From the NCBI GenBank assembly GCA_030037545.1, contig JASHRF010000094.1, positions 1 through 37,522 of the forward strand: 37,522 nt of DNA, read 5' to 3'. The number at the start of each line of letters is the position of its first letter. Positions within the stretch are counted from its first letter, which is position 1. Of the stretch, positions 6,903 to 15,115 are shown in pieces. A program made the position numbers and the translations under genes. This stretch comes from Acidobacteriaceae bacterium (GTDB lineage Bacteria; Acidobacteriota; Terriglobia; Terriglobales; Acidobacteriaceae). Under the pieces are notes generated by a model that worked only from the letters and a program-made list of their open reading frames with translations, was not told the DNA's origin and ran no database searches.

Positions 6903-8480
6903 ATGAACTATCCGGTTTGGGACGTCAGCTTTGGGGCCGGCCTGCTGATTGCCCTGGTTGCCATCCTGCACGTGTTTGTCTCCCACTTTGCCGTGGGCGG
7001 CGGACTCTTTCTGGTGGTCACGGAACGCAGGGCCCGGCGCAGGAACGATGCCGCGCTGCTCGCCTGGCTCAAAAAGCACACCAAATTCTTCGTCCTGGTG
7101 ACGGTGGTCTTCGGGGCCATCAGCGGAGTCGGCATCTGGTTCACCATCGGGTTGATCAGCCCCACCGCCACCAGCGACCTGATCCACATCTTCGTCTGGG
7201 GATGGGCCATCGAGTGGGTGTTTTTCTTTATCGAGATCACCGCCGCGCTGCTCTACCTTTACGGATGGGACAAGCTGGATGCGAAAACTCATGAGTGGTA
7301 CGGATGGATTTATTTCATCAACGCCTACCTGAGCCTGGTGGTAATCAACGGGATCGTAGCTTTCATGCTTACTTCGGGGAGCTGGGTGCGGAATCACGAG
7401 TTCTGGAGAGGCTTTTTCAATCCCACCTATTTCCCGTCGCTGGCCTTTCGCACCGCTATCGCGCTGGCGCTGGCCGGCATCTACGCGCTGGTCACGGCCA
7501 GCGTGGAAAAGGACGCGGCTCTCAAAGCGCGGCTGGTGCGCTGGAGCGCGTGGTGGACCATCCCTTCGCTGGCCGTGCTGCCAGCGCTGGGCTGGTGGTA
7601 CATTCGCCGCATTCCCCACGACTTGTGGGCCAGCGCCCGCGGGCCAATGCCCACGGCGACAGCTTATGCCGGGCACGCCGTGATTCTGCTGGCGGTGGTC
7701 TTTGTGCTGGCGCTGCTCACGCTGGTCAGGCCCGGGCGCATGCACGTTTCCTTCAGCCTTCTGGTGCTGCTGGCGGCCCTCGGGGCCATGGGCTCGTTTG
7801 AGTTCGTGCGCGAATCCGTTCGCAAGCCCTTCGTCATCTCCAACTACCTGTACGCGAATTCCCTCTACTCTGCCGCGATTCCGGGGGACGGAGGCTTCAG
7901 CGTGGACGAAGTCAGCTCTGCCGGCGTTCTCAAATCGGCCAAGTGGATCCGCGTGCGCACCCTGACCGCAACCAACCAGGCCGATGTCGGGCGCGAAATC
8001 TTCCGGGTGGAGTGCGCGAGCTGCCATACTGCCGACGCCTACCGCGGGCTCAATCGCTATATCGCGCTCCGTCAATGGGACCAGAACAAGATTCAGGCCA
8101 TGTTGGGCGGTCTTGAATTCATGCACAACGGCGTGATGCCGGCCTTTGCCGGCACCGATGCGGAGCGTGGCGCGCTGGCGGCGTACCTGACCTCGATTCA
8201 GCCCATCTCCGCTCAGGCCGCGGCTGCCGCGACCGACGGCGCAACAGTATTTGCGCAAAACTGCTCCATGTGCCACCAGGTAAAGGCCAGCGATTCGCTG
8301 TTCCAGAATCTGCCCGTCGATCCGGCTGCCGCCGGCGACGCGCTGAAGGATTTAACCAGCCTGTTTCCGCTCATGCCGGACCTGAAACTGACCGACCAGC
8401 AGCGCCCGGCGCTGGTGGCGTGGCTCAACACGCAGCGCAGCGCCAAGGGCTTCGGCCAGGCTGCACAAGGAGGAAAGTGA
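6903..8480 (+). CDS. CydA-like membrane oxidase subunit with C-terminal di-haem cytochrome c
   Basis: A 525-residue membrane protein of the cytochrome bd subunit I superfamily. Residues 1-315 contain about eight to nine helices with CydA-type blocks: H23 in the first helix (likely the b595-ligand position), the AIE...IE pair E104 and E111 followed by LYGWDKL, and VRKPF near residue 310 in place of the GRQPW-type block. No extended quinol-binding loop is visible. The C-terminal part has two cytochrome c haem sites, C371-x2-C374-H375 and C454-x2-C457-H458, with candidate Met ligands in NGVMPAF and FPLMPDL. A Phe-Arg pair stands where CydA has its b558 His. AGGAG (6891-6895) precedes the ATG by seven bases. 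The stop overlaps the next start. Likely an oxygen reductase or a cytochrome-c-linked electron-transfer complex; the substrate is inferred, not shown. Confidence 0.8.
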   Translation: MNYPVWDVSFGAGLLIALVAILHVFVSHFAVGGGLFLVVTERRARRRNDAALLAWLKKHTKFFVLVTVVFGAISGVGIWFTIGLISPTATSDLIHIFVWGWAIEWVFFFIEITAALLYLYGWDKLDAKTHEWYGWIYFINAYLSLVVINGIVAFMLTSGSWVRNHEFWRGFFNPTYFPSLAFRTAIALALAGIYALVTASVEKDAALKARLVRWSAWWTIPSLAVLPALGWWYIRRIPHDLWASARGPMPTATAYAGHAVILLAVVFVLALLTLVRPGRMHVSFSLLVLLAALGAMGSFEFVRESVRKPFVISNYLYANSLYSAAIPGDGGFSVDEVSSAGVLKSAKWIRVRTLTATNQADVGREIFRVECASCHTADAYRGLNRYIALRQWDQNKIQAMLGGLEFMHNGVMPAFAGTDAERGALAAYLTSIQPISAQAAAAATDGATVFAQNCSMCHQVKASDSLFQNLPVDPAAAGDALKDLTSLFPLMPDLKLTDQQRPALVAWLNTQRSAKGFGQAAQGGK

Positions 8481-9625
8481 TGCAGGCATCCAATCTGATT
8501 CCGGTTCTGGACCCCAACCCGCTGCCCGCGCCCTACTGGCTCCTGAAGCTGCTCCTGCTGGTCACCTTCATGCTGCACATTGTAGCCATGAACTTCATGC
8601 TCGGCGGAGCGGTGCTGGCGCTCACGGCCAAATGGAGCGCCCAAAGCAAGGAGCACGGCAAGCGCGTGTTCTTCGACGTGGCCAAAAAGCTGCCCGTGCT
8701 CTTGCCCGCCACCATCACTCTGGGCATTGCGCCGCTCCTGTTCCTCCAGGTTCTCTACGGGCAGTTTTTCTACACCTCGTCCATCGTCATGGCGTGGCCG
8801 TGGTTCCTGGTGCTGGTGCTTCTTACCGTCGCCTACTACGGCTTTTATTACGTCTCGTTCCGCAGCGGACACGATTCGCACCGCGTAGGCGGCGTAATGC
8901 TGGTGAGCACGCTGCTGGTGGTGCTGGTGGGTTTCGCGTTCAGCAACAACATCACGCTCAGCCAGACTCCGGTGCGCTGGGCGGCGAAGTATTTTGCCCG
9001 TCCTTCCGGCTGGAACCTCAACCTCACCGAGCCCACGCTCATCCCGCGCTTTCTGCACTTCATGGTGGCCGCAATAGCCGTCGGCGGGCTGATGCTGGTG
9101 TTCATGGCCCTGGCCAACTGGAAGCGGGACAACGAATACGCGCGCCAGTTGCTCCAGTTCGGCGGCAAGGCGTTTATGTACGCCACCATGGCGCAGTTCG
9201 TGGTGGGCCCGGTATTTCTCTTCACCTTGCCGCGCGATCTGCGCATGATGTACATGGGCGACAACCCGCTGGCGACGGCGCTGCTGCTGGTGGGCATCGC
9301 GGGCGGGATCGCGGCTCTGGTGGTGATGTCGGGGGCGCTGCGCAGCGGCAACATCCGCGCCGCCGCGTTTACGGTGCCGGCCATTATCGCCGTGGTCATC
9401 GCCTCCATGACGGTAATGCGCGACCTGCTGCGCGACGCCTATCTCCAGCCCTACTTCCATCCCGGCCAGTTCACCGTGAAGACGCAGTGGGCCGTGCTGC
9501 CGCTGTTTCTGGCGCTGTTTGTGGCCGGAGTAGTGCTGTGGCTGGTGATGATGCGGCGCTATGGGCTGCTCGGTGGCAGGGAAAAGGTAAGCGAGCCGGC
9601 GGCTAAAGCCGTGGTGAGCGATTAG
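8480..9625 (+). CDS. CydA-like second subunit, diverged paralogue of the upstream protein
   Basis: A 381-residue protein with about nine predicted membrane helices and no haem c motif. It aligns by eye with the upstream protein: LHIVAMNFMLGGAVLAL matches LHVFVSHFAVGGGLFLVV; the AW region after GQFFYTSS matches GWAIEW; and EPTLIPRFLHFMVAAIAVGG matches NPTYFPSLAFRTAIALALAG. H33 and H193 are kept, H193 in the position of the CydA b558 ligand, but both membrane glutamates are lost. The ATG overlaps the previous stop by one base (TGATG), with AGGAGG at 8469-8474, so translation is coupled. The 3' end runs into a CGGCTAAAGCCG palindrome and octamer-like DNA. Probably the partner subunit of a heterodimer, in place of CydB. 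Confidence 0.7.
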   Translation: MQASNLIPVLDPNPLPAPYWLLKLLLLVTFMLHIVAMNFMLGGAVLALTAKWSAQSKEHGKRVFFDVAKKLPVLLPATITLGIAPLLFLQVLYGQFFYTSSIVMAWPWFLVLVLLTVAYYGFYYVSFRSGHDSHRVGGVMLVSTLLVVLVGFAFSNNITLSQTPVRWAAKYFARPSGWNLNLTEPTLIPRFLHFMVAAIAVGGLMLVFMALANWKRDNEYARQLLQFGGKAFMYATMAQFVVGPVFLFTLPRDLRMMYMGDNPLATALLLVGIAGGIAALVVMSGALRSGNIRAAAFTVPAIIAVVIASMTVMRDLLRDAYLQPYFHPGQFTVKTQWAVLPLFLALFVAGVVLWLVMMRRYGLLGGREKVSEPAAKAVVSD

Positions 9626-9637
9626 CGATCAATGATC
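9600..9637. repeat. CGGCTAAAGCCG palindrome and octamer units at the 3' end of the CydA-like operon
   Basis: CGGCTAAAGCCG (9600-9611) is identical to the copy at 36929-36940. GTGAGCGA, TTAGCGAT and CAATGATC (9614-9637) follow with an 8-bp period and include the stop codon. They encode the last residues of the second subunit. Confidence 0.5.
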
Positions 9638-9658
9638 GCCCTTTGTGGCGAACTGAGT

Positions 9659-9713
9659 GCGGCCTCCCATCCTTTCCGGGATACAAATGCGGAAAGGATG
9701 GACACCAGGCCGC
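9659..9713. repeat. Long two-part hairpin, palindromic repeat
   Basis: An outer 7-bp stem (GCGGCCT 9659-9665, AGGCCGC 9707-9713) encloses a perfect 12-bp inner stem (CCATCCTTTCCG 9667-9678, CGGAAAGGATGG 9690-9701) with an 11-base loop. There is no T tract. The architecture resembles the argS element, so it is probably an interspersed palindrome, possibly also acting as a terminator for the operon ending at 9625. Confidence 0.65.
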
Positions 9714-9895
9714 TGGCGGCTAGCGGGAAACCGAAGCGCATTGATGATCGGAGCGTTGTTCCCTAAGCCGGTTGTGACTGGCGGAGTGACGGCCCCGCGC
9801 GCGAGACTGAGTGGGGTCGCCTTTTTGCGGGTAATTCTCCGCGAGTTACGTCGGTCCAATGGACTTTTGTAACGCGCCAACTCGGCGCTCCGCCG
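9714..9895. other. Non-coding stretch between the oxidase operon and the 9896 promoter
   Basis: Part of a 420-bp gap without a credible gene (9626-10045). Apart from the hairpin before it and the promoter after it, this stretch shows only G/C-rich sequence with a short T run near 9822. No RNA gene was recognised. Confidence 0.5.
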
Positions 9896-9925
9896 TTGAC
9901 AACCGAACCCTTTCATGCGTAATAC
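9896..9925 (+). promoter_or_regulatory. Strong sigma70-type promoter for the 10046-13093 gene pair
   Basis: A perfect TTGACA (9896-9901) and TAATAC (9920-9925) are spaced 18 bp apart, about 120 bp upstream of the ATG at 10046. It is one of the best -35/-10 matches in the window. Confidence 0.6.
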
Positions 9926-10045
9926 ATTTGACTATCGAGGTCGCGGTCAGAGTTTGGTTTTATCAGCGGAGGCTTGATAGGCTGCGCCCCAACGGCGCGA
10001 ATTTGCCTACGTGTGGTCCGCCTGAGAATCCAGCACGGAGCGCGA

Positions 10046-10603
10046 ATGAGAATCAAAATTTTTCGGATAATTCTGGCCGGGTCGGCGCTGATCCTCACCG
10101 GATCGGCGCCGATTTTCACCGGGGTTTCATTGGTTCTCGCCGGTCAGGATGCGGTCTTCCTTCAGACCGTTATGACGCTGAGCAACTTCAACAAGAATAT
10201 CTTTCCCATTTACAAGCGGAAGCAGGGGCCAGGGGGCGGAATGTACGGCAGCTACACAATGATTCCGAGCATCCAGGTCTACGACCCCTCCGGGAATTTG
10301 ATTTACTACGGTAAGGAGGGGTTCGAAAATGCTTCGTTTCTGAGGCGTTTTCCCGTCTCGGCGCAGGGGCTGGGAACCACCACCGGCCTATTCCAGCGGG
10401 ACGAACTGTTCGAAGAGGTTCCCGAGTTTGCCAACGCCAAGAGTCAGATTGAATCCGACCATCACTATCTGATTTTCGCGCTGACACTCTCTGGCTCCAA
10501 TCGCTTCTGCGTTCCCCAAGACAACGCGATCAAGGATCTTGTCCAGAAGAGGACCGCAATCGGGGTGGACGTGCTGCAAGTGGCTCTGGACATGAAGAAA
10601 TAG
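10046..10603 (+). CDS. Exported protein of unknown function, paired with an ADOP permease
   Basis: A 185-residue protein. The ATG at 10046 is chosen because GGAG lies six bases upstream and the sequence then begins with a classic signal peptide: MRIKIFR, a long hydrophobic stretch, then VLAGQ. The mature part has a Gly-rich loop (KQGPGGGMYG) and a segment IPSIQVYDPSGNLIYYGKEG reminiscent of the beta-strand/turn region of thioredoxin-like folds, but no CxxC is present and the similarity is too weak to name a family. It ends 15 bp before the permease and shares its promoter, so the two probably act together at the cell envelope. Confidence 0.6.
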   Translation: MRIKIFRIILAGSALILTGSAPIFTGVSLVLAGQDAVFLQTVMTLSNFNKNIFPIYKRKQGPGGGMYGSYTMIPSIQVYDPSGNLIYYGKEGFENASFLRRFPVSAQGLGTTTGLFQRDELFEEVPEFANAKSQIESDHHYLIFALTLSGSNRFCVPQDNAIKDLVQKRTAIGVDVLQVALDMKK

Positions 10604-10618
10604 GATAGGGACTGCAGC

Positions 10619-13093
10619 TTGATTCTTCGCGAGATTCGACGTTCCTTTCGGCGCGTTCCGGCCTTGACGCTGTTGGCCGGAGTAATCCTGGCGCTCGGCT
10701 TCGCCGGTTCCACGGCGTCTTTCGTGGTTATGGAGGCCATATCGAGAGCCGGGTCGAACGGCTTGCGGCCCTTGAGCTTCGGCACCCTCTCCGAAGTTAC
10801 GGCGGGCGGCGCTTCGCGCGCGCTGCCTTGGCCGGCCTACGAGTATCTCTCCAGCCACTTTTCCCTTCCCGGAGTTGCCATGGCAGCTTATGGCGGGCCG
10901 GTGCGGGCCAGAGCGGCGGCGGACGGCCAGAGCCGGGAAATTTCAGTAGCCGGCGTCTCGGCTAGCTTTTTCCCACAATTCACGCGCGGCGGGTGTGGTG
11001 TGGGAAACTTCTCCTCTGGCTGGGATAGCGGCGCGGGAGAGGCGGAAGTAGTCTTGTCCGAGCGCCTCGCAGCTAAGCTTTTTGGCGGCGCGAGCCGGGC
11101 GCTGGGCCGGACCATCGCGCTCAATAACGTCCAATATCGGGTGGTGGGGGTCGCCCCAAGCGAATTCCTCGGGCTTTGGGAAGAGGCCGACGCCTGGGTA
11201 TCGCCGCAGAAGATGATCGCGCTCGGCGATGGCCTACGGTTTGCCGATTCTCACGCGGAAAGCGGAGTACCCGTCGAGGTCATTTCGTGGAAACGCGAGC
11301 CGATTTTCTTTGCCCTGACCGCGTCGCCCCGGTTACTGGCGAAGGCGAATAGCGCGGCCTTGGAGCGCATAGTTCAGGCGCCGGAGAATCGCCGCTTTCA
11401 TCTGCACTTCAACCGTGGACTGACGAAGGACCCGGTTCGCGACGCGATGCTGCTCAACCTGGCGCGACTCACGTTCCTGGTGGCGGCGATGCTAATTATG
11501 GCGGCCGGCCTGAATTACGCCGGTTTGCTCCTGGCGCAGGCCCCGCAGCAGGCAGAAGAGGTCCGCCTCAAGCGCATCCTTGGGGCAAGCGCGGCGCGCC
11601 TAGCCATGGATGCCATGCTGGGGCCAGCGTTCACGGTGCTGGCCTCGTTCCTGATCGGAGCCGGAGGGACCGCGGTCTTCCTAGCCATTTTGGGGAGACA
11701 GGCGCTCCGCACCCTTCCGACTGGCTCCATCTCGCGGCTGGCCGTGTCGCGGGTGTCTGCGACCGAGCTTTGCTCGGTTTGCCTGTTTGCCTGCGCCATA
11801 GCGCTTGTTCCCGCGCTTCGCCTGCTGAGCGAGGGCGGAGCGCCCCGCCTGGGATACACGTCGACCGGCGGCAAATGGGCCGGCTTCGCCATACGAGCCA
11901 TGGTTGCCGCGCAGATGGCCTGCTGCATCGTGGTGTGTTTGCTGGCCTGGACGATGGCGCAAGCGGTGCGCGGCCTGTCGGCCACCAAGCTCGGGTTCGA
12001 CCCGAACCATTTGACTGCGATCGAAATCGGCACCGCGACCAAGGACGCCGTGGTCAGCTTCTCCGTGGGCGGCGGCAATGATTTTCCCTTTGCCGACTTT
12101 GCCCGGGGCGTGCTGGCGGGGGCCAAGCAGGCCGCGCCCGCGGTACATTCAATCGCGGCGTCGTCCTGCGCCCCATTTGGCCAGCCAATGCGGGCGCTCA
12201 CCGTGCTGCGTCTAGACCGCGGCGCGCAGCAGGCGGCTTCGATTCACTATTGCGGCGTGACGCAGGGCTACTTCCAGACCATGGGGAACCCGATCTACCG
12301 CGGCCGCGCGTTCTCGGCGGACAAATTCGCCGACGCGGTCGCCGAAGCGATCGTCAACAGACAGGCCGCCCGGGAGATTTGGCCTGGTGAAGACCCTCTC
12401 CACAAGAGCGTTCGCATCGAGGACCCGAATTCTACTATCAGCTTTACGGCCGAGATCGTGGGAATCGCCGACGATATGCGCTTTGCCGGCCCGACGAGCT
12501 CGCCCGAGGCCACGATCTTTCTGCCGCTGCGGGAAAATGTCTTCGCGCTGTCCTTTCCGCTCTACTTTCTTGTTCAGGGCAGCCAATCGTCTGTCGCCTT
12601 GAGCGAGCTGATCCGGCAGCAGGCCGAAGCCAGTATCCCAAACATGGGAGTTACCGCCACCTATCGGATCGACGAGCGGCTGGAGGCCTCGTTCTTGGAG
12701 TGGAGAGCGCGGCTTTTTTTGCCTATCGCAGGAGCCGGAATGCTGGCTCTGATCGCCTATCTGGGCATGTACGCCGCTCTGATGCACACGGCCAACAGCC
12801 GTCGCCGGGAGATCGCCGTCCGCCTCTGTTTCGGCGCGTCGCGATGGGATATTCGAAGAGCGATGCTGGCCCAGGCGCTTCAGTGCGGAGTGCCGGCATT
12901 GGGCCTGTCTCTGATCTGCTGGCGCGTGCTCTTCCAGCTTGCTGCGCGGCAATGGATGGGAGGCGCGCTCTGGTCATGGACCGCCGCCGGGGCCGCTCCC
13001 CTGGCCGTATTGGCGATTGCGCTCGGAATCGCCCTCCTGCCGGCCAATGCAGCGGCCCAAACCTCGCCCGCGCACATGCTCAAAGAGCAATAA
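10619..13093 (+). CDS. ADOP-type ABC transporter permease (double FtsX/MacB-like)
   Basis: An 824-residue membrane protein with the layout of the acidobacterial duplicated orphan permeases. A short cytoplasmic start LREIRRSFRRVPALTLLAGV leads into helix 1 and a periplasmic MacB-like domain (about 60-270). Three helices with an FtsX core follow (about 275-460, including an LKRILGAS coupling segment), then a second periplasmic domain (about 480-690) and a final FtsX core with RRREIAVRLCFGASRWDIRR. No ATPase gene is in the window, as is usual for this group. The start is TTG at 10619, with AGGG eight bases upstream and no ATG before the conserved block. The N-terminus is more diverged than typical members. 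Substrate unknown. Confidence 0.85.
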   Translation: MILREIRRSFRRVPALTLLAGVILALGFAGSTASFVVMEAISRAGSNGLRPLSFGTLSEVTAGGASRALPWPAYEYLSSHFSLPGVAMAAYGGPVRARAAADGQSREISVAGVSASFFPQFTRGGCGVGNFSSGWDSGAGEAEVVLSERLAAKLFGGASRALGRTIALNNVQYRVVGVAPSEFLGLWEEADAWVSPQKMIALGDGLRFADSHAESGVPVEVISWKREPIFFALTASPRLLAKANSAALERIVQAPENRRFHLHFNRGLTKDPVRDAMLLNLARLTFLVAAMLIMAAGLNYAGLLLAQAPQQAEEVRLKRILGASAARLAMDAMLGPAFTVLASFLIGAGGTAVFLAILGRQALRTLPTGSISRLAVSRVSATELCSVCLFACAIALVPALRLLSEGGAPRLGYTSTGGKWAGFAIRAMVAAQMACCIVVCLLAWTMAQAVRGLSATKLGFDPNHLTAIEIGTATKDAVVSFSVGGGNDFPFADFARGVLAGAKQAAPAVHSIAASSCAPFGQPMRALTVLRLDRGAQQAASIHYCGVTQGYFQTMGNPIYRGRAFSADKFADAVAEAIVNRQAAREIWPGEDPLHKSVRIEDPNSTISFTAEIVGIADDMRFAGPTSSPEATIFLPLRENVFALSFPLYFLVQGSQSSVALSELIRQQAEASIPNMGVTATYRIDERLEASFLEWRARLFLPIAGAGMLALIAYLGMYAALMHTANSRRREIAVRLCFGASRWDIRRAMLAQALQCGVPALGLSLICWRVLFQLAARQWMGGALWSWTAAGAAPLAVLAIALGIALLPANAAAQTSPAHMLKEQ

Positions 13094-13207
13094 ATCGAGC
13101 CGAAGCGGGCCAGAGCCGGATCGCCCCATCCTTCCGCGGCTTCATCGCGCAAGAGGAAGAGTCGAGAGCACGAACCTTTGCGTGACAAACCAACTGATGC
13201 GCCGTCC

Positions 13208-14050
13208 TCACCCGCCCAGCCGCGCGAGGGCTTCGCCGGACCGCAGTTTCCGCTCCAGATGCCGTTCCAGTGTTTGCAGCGTGAAGCGCCGCAATTCCTG
13301 CCCGCGCCGCCGCGGCCAGGGCTCTCCAGCGAAACTTGCCGCTGGCGCGCGCAACATGCGCTGCGCCAACTGCCAGGAGTCGGCGCTGAGCGTGGTGGCG
13401 TTGGTGGTGCGGTGCAGCTTGCAGAACAATCCATCGGCAAAGCTGTTGAATGAAACCTCTGCTGCCAGCAGCGCTTCACCGCACACAATGCAGCGGCCCA
13501 GGTCGGGAAGCAGCCCCATCAGCCGCGTCATCCACAGCGAAAAATAGGTGAGCGCCATCCATGGTCCGGAAGACAGGGGCCTGGAAGACTGGACTGCGGA
13601 GGATACCAGTCCGGAGGCTCGGAGCCCCGATTGGGAATTGCCGCGTTCCGGCTGCGCGGCCGCGGCTTGGGCATGAGTCTGTTCGAGCACTGAAACCAGC
13701 AGCCGAAAAACCGCATCCTGCGGGTCGTGCTCGGGGAGGATTTCGTCCAGCACCTCGGCAAAAAAGCTCAGCACCGCCATGCGCGCGTGGTCCACGGGCG
13801 CCGAAAGCGGCGAGCGCACGATTTCAAGCTGGTCCAGCCGTACCAGCTCCTGGTGCGGCCGCTCGGCGAACCAGGCGCGGGTCAGGGTCATGGGCTCCAG
13901 CGCGCCTCCAAAACGCTTGCGGCTCTTCAGAGCCGACTTGGCCACGCCCTTCATGCGGCCGTAGTCGCGGGTGAAGAAGCTCACGATCAGGTCCGCCTCC
14001 TGCACCGGCCAGGTACGCAGTACCACCGCTTCCGAGCAGAGGACGGGCAT
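13208..14050 (-). CDS. recO: DNA repair protein RecO
   Basis: RecO works with RecF and RecR to load RecA onto SSB-coated single-stranded DNA. The product has 280 residues. An N-terminal OB fold contains EAVVLRTWPVQEADLIVSFFTRDYG, then GVAKSALKSRKRFGGALEP, which is strongly RecO-like. A helical domain with a partial zinc-type motif follows (CIVCGEALL and FCKLH). The protein is about 35 residues longer than usual because of a low-complexity Ala/Ser/Gln segment near residues 128-165, whose DNA (about 13562-13680) is repeat-like. The ATG at 14050-14048 is used. It converges with the permease and diverges from the membrane gene at 14208. Confidence 0.9.
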   Translation of the reverse strand: MPVLCSEAVVLRTWPVQEADLIVSFFTRDYGRMKGVAKSALKSRKRFGGALEPMTLTRAWFAERPHQELVRLDQLEIVRSPLSAPVDHARMAVLSFFAEVLDEILPEHDPQDAVFRLLVSVLEQTHAQAAAAQPERGNSQSGLRASGLVSSAVQSSRPLSSGPWMALTYFSLWMTRLMGLLPDLGRCIVCGEALLAAEVSFNSFADGLFCKLHRTTNATTLSADSWQLAQRMLRAPAASFAGEPWPRRRGQELRRFTLQTLERHLERKLRSGEALARLGG

Positions 14051-14207
14051 CGCGAGTATTATCTTCGCACGCGGTCCGGGGCGCGAGCGTTGCCTCTGAA
14101 GCTACCCCGGCGAACTTCAGGCTTGACAATTTGATTGCCAAGATAGCCGCCCTTCCAGCATCCTAAAGGGAACCGTTGCCGCGGACAGGGGAGTATTTTC
14201 GGCTTCT

Positions 14208-14717
14208 ATGGCAGACCGCACAGAATCCGCGCGAGAGGCCTTCAGGATCTGGCGGCGCAAACAGGTCCAGACCGTTCAGGACTGGGAGGTGCTGCGCCAA
14301 AGGGAGGTCGAAGAAGGCCTGGCGATGCTCGAAGCGCGACGCGAAGCGGAGCGGCGCCAGCGCGCGCACGAGCGTATCACCAAGCTCTGGCCGCTGTGGC
14401 TGGGACTGCTGCTGGGCACGCTTGGCCCGGCCATCCGCCTGGGCCTCAAATCCTTTGGGGCTTGGTGCGTCGTCCTCGTTTACCCGTTTGTCGTGCTGGC
14501 CGGACGCCCCGAGCTCCAGGCCGGCCCCATCACGCACGCCCTTCCCACCGTGATGCTCTATGCCCAGTTCCCCATCGAGGGGCTCCTGGCGTGCATCATC
14601 CTCAAGCACCACGTCCGCCCCTGGGGCGTGGCCGGGCAGGTGTTTCTCTTCCATTTTCTCGGCCTGTTGGAGCTTGTGATGCTCAGCGGCGTAGCGCGCC
14701 TTATTTTCACCCGCTAG
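14208..14717 (+). CDS. Membrane protein of unknown function with charged N-terminal helix
   Basis: A 169-residue protein. Residues 1-57 are almost entirely charged and Ala-rich (WRRKQVQTVQDWEVLRQREV, EARREAERRQRAHER), suggesting a long cytoplasmic helix or coiled coil. Residues 58-169 hold about four membrane helices, with WPLWLGLLLGTLGPAIRLGL opening the membrane part. I do not recognise a family. The ATG at 14208 follows a purine-poor leader, so the start is less certain. It stands alone between divergent recO and convergent DHH phosphoesterase genes, with nothing in context to indicate its role. Confidence 0.65.
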   Translation: MADRTESAREAFRIWRRKQVQTVQDWEVLRQREVEEGLAMLEARREAERRQRAHERITKLWPLWLGLLLGTLGPAIRLGLKSFGAWCVVLVYPFVVLAGRPELQAGPITHALPTVMLYAQFPIEGLLACIILKHHVRPWGVAGQVFLFHFLGLLELVMLSGVARLIFTR

Positions 14718-15115
14718 AGCAATTCCAGCCACGGTATGCCCCACGCGCCCGCCCTCCGCCTTGCCGTTGTCAAGCCCTTGCCAAGGCCGCATCGCCCGCA
14801 TTACGCTCATTCGGCAGGAAATATATTTTCGCCGCTCGTTGCGGATTAATTTCGCCGTTCCACTATGCTGTGAAGCAACGTTCCCAAGGCACTCGGGGCC
14901 GCTCGAGAATCCGGGGCCGGCAGGCGGCAAAAAAAGCGCAGGAAAGTTAAGTTTTCTTGCATGAAACCGCATGTTAATCGCACCCGAAAACGCATCCATC
15001 CATCAGAAAACAAGGAGCTTCATGGCAGAATCCCACGCACCCCCCCCCGGGGGGTACATACGAACCTGAAATCAACGCTACCGGCGCACTTTCCAAGTGC
15101 GATCGTCCTGCGGGC
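14718..15115. other. 398-bp region without a normal gene; contains a C9G6 run and a 15-codon frame
   Basis: No credible full gene is visible. At 15022-15069 an ATG with AAGGAG (15012-15017) opens a 15-residue frame, MAESHAPPPGGYIRT, across a run of nine C (15040-15048) and six G (15049-15054). Dropping one base of the run would open a longer frame continuing TYEPEINATGALSKCDR and running antisense into the DHH gene. It could be a truncated gene, a leader peptide, or a homopolymer sequencing error. Confidence 0.3.
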
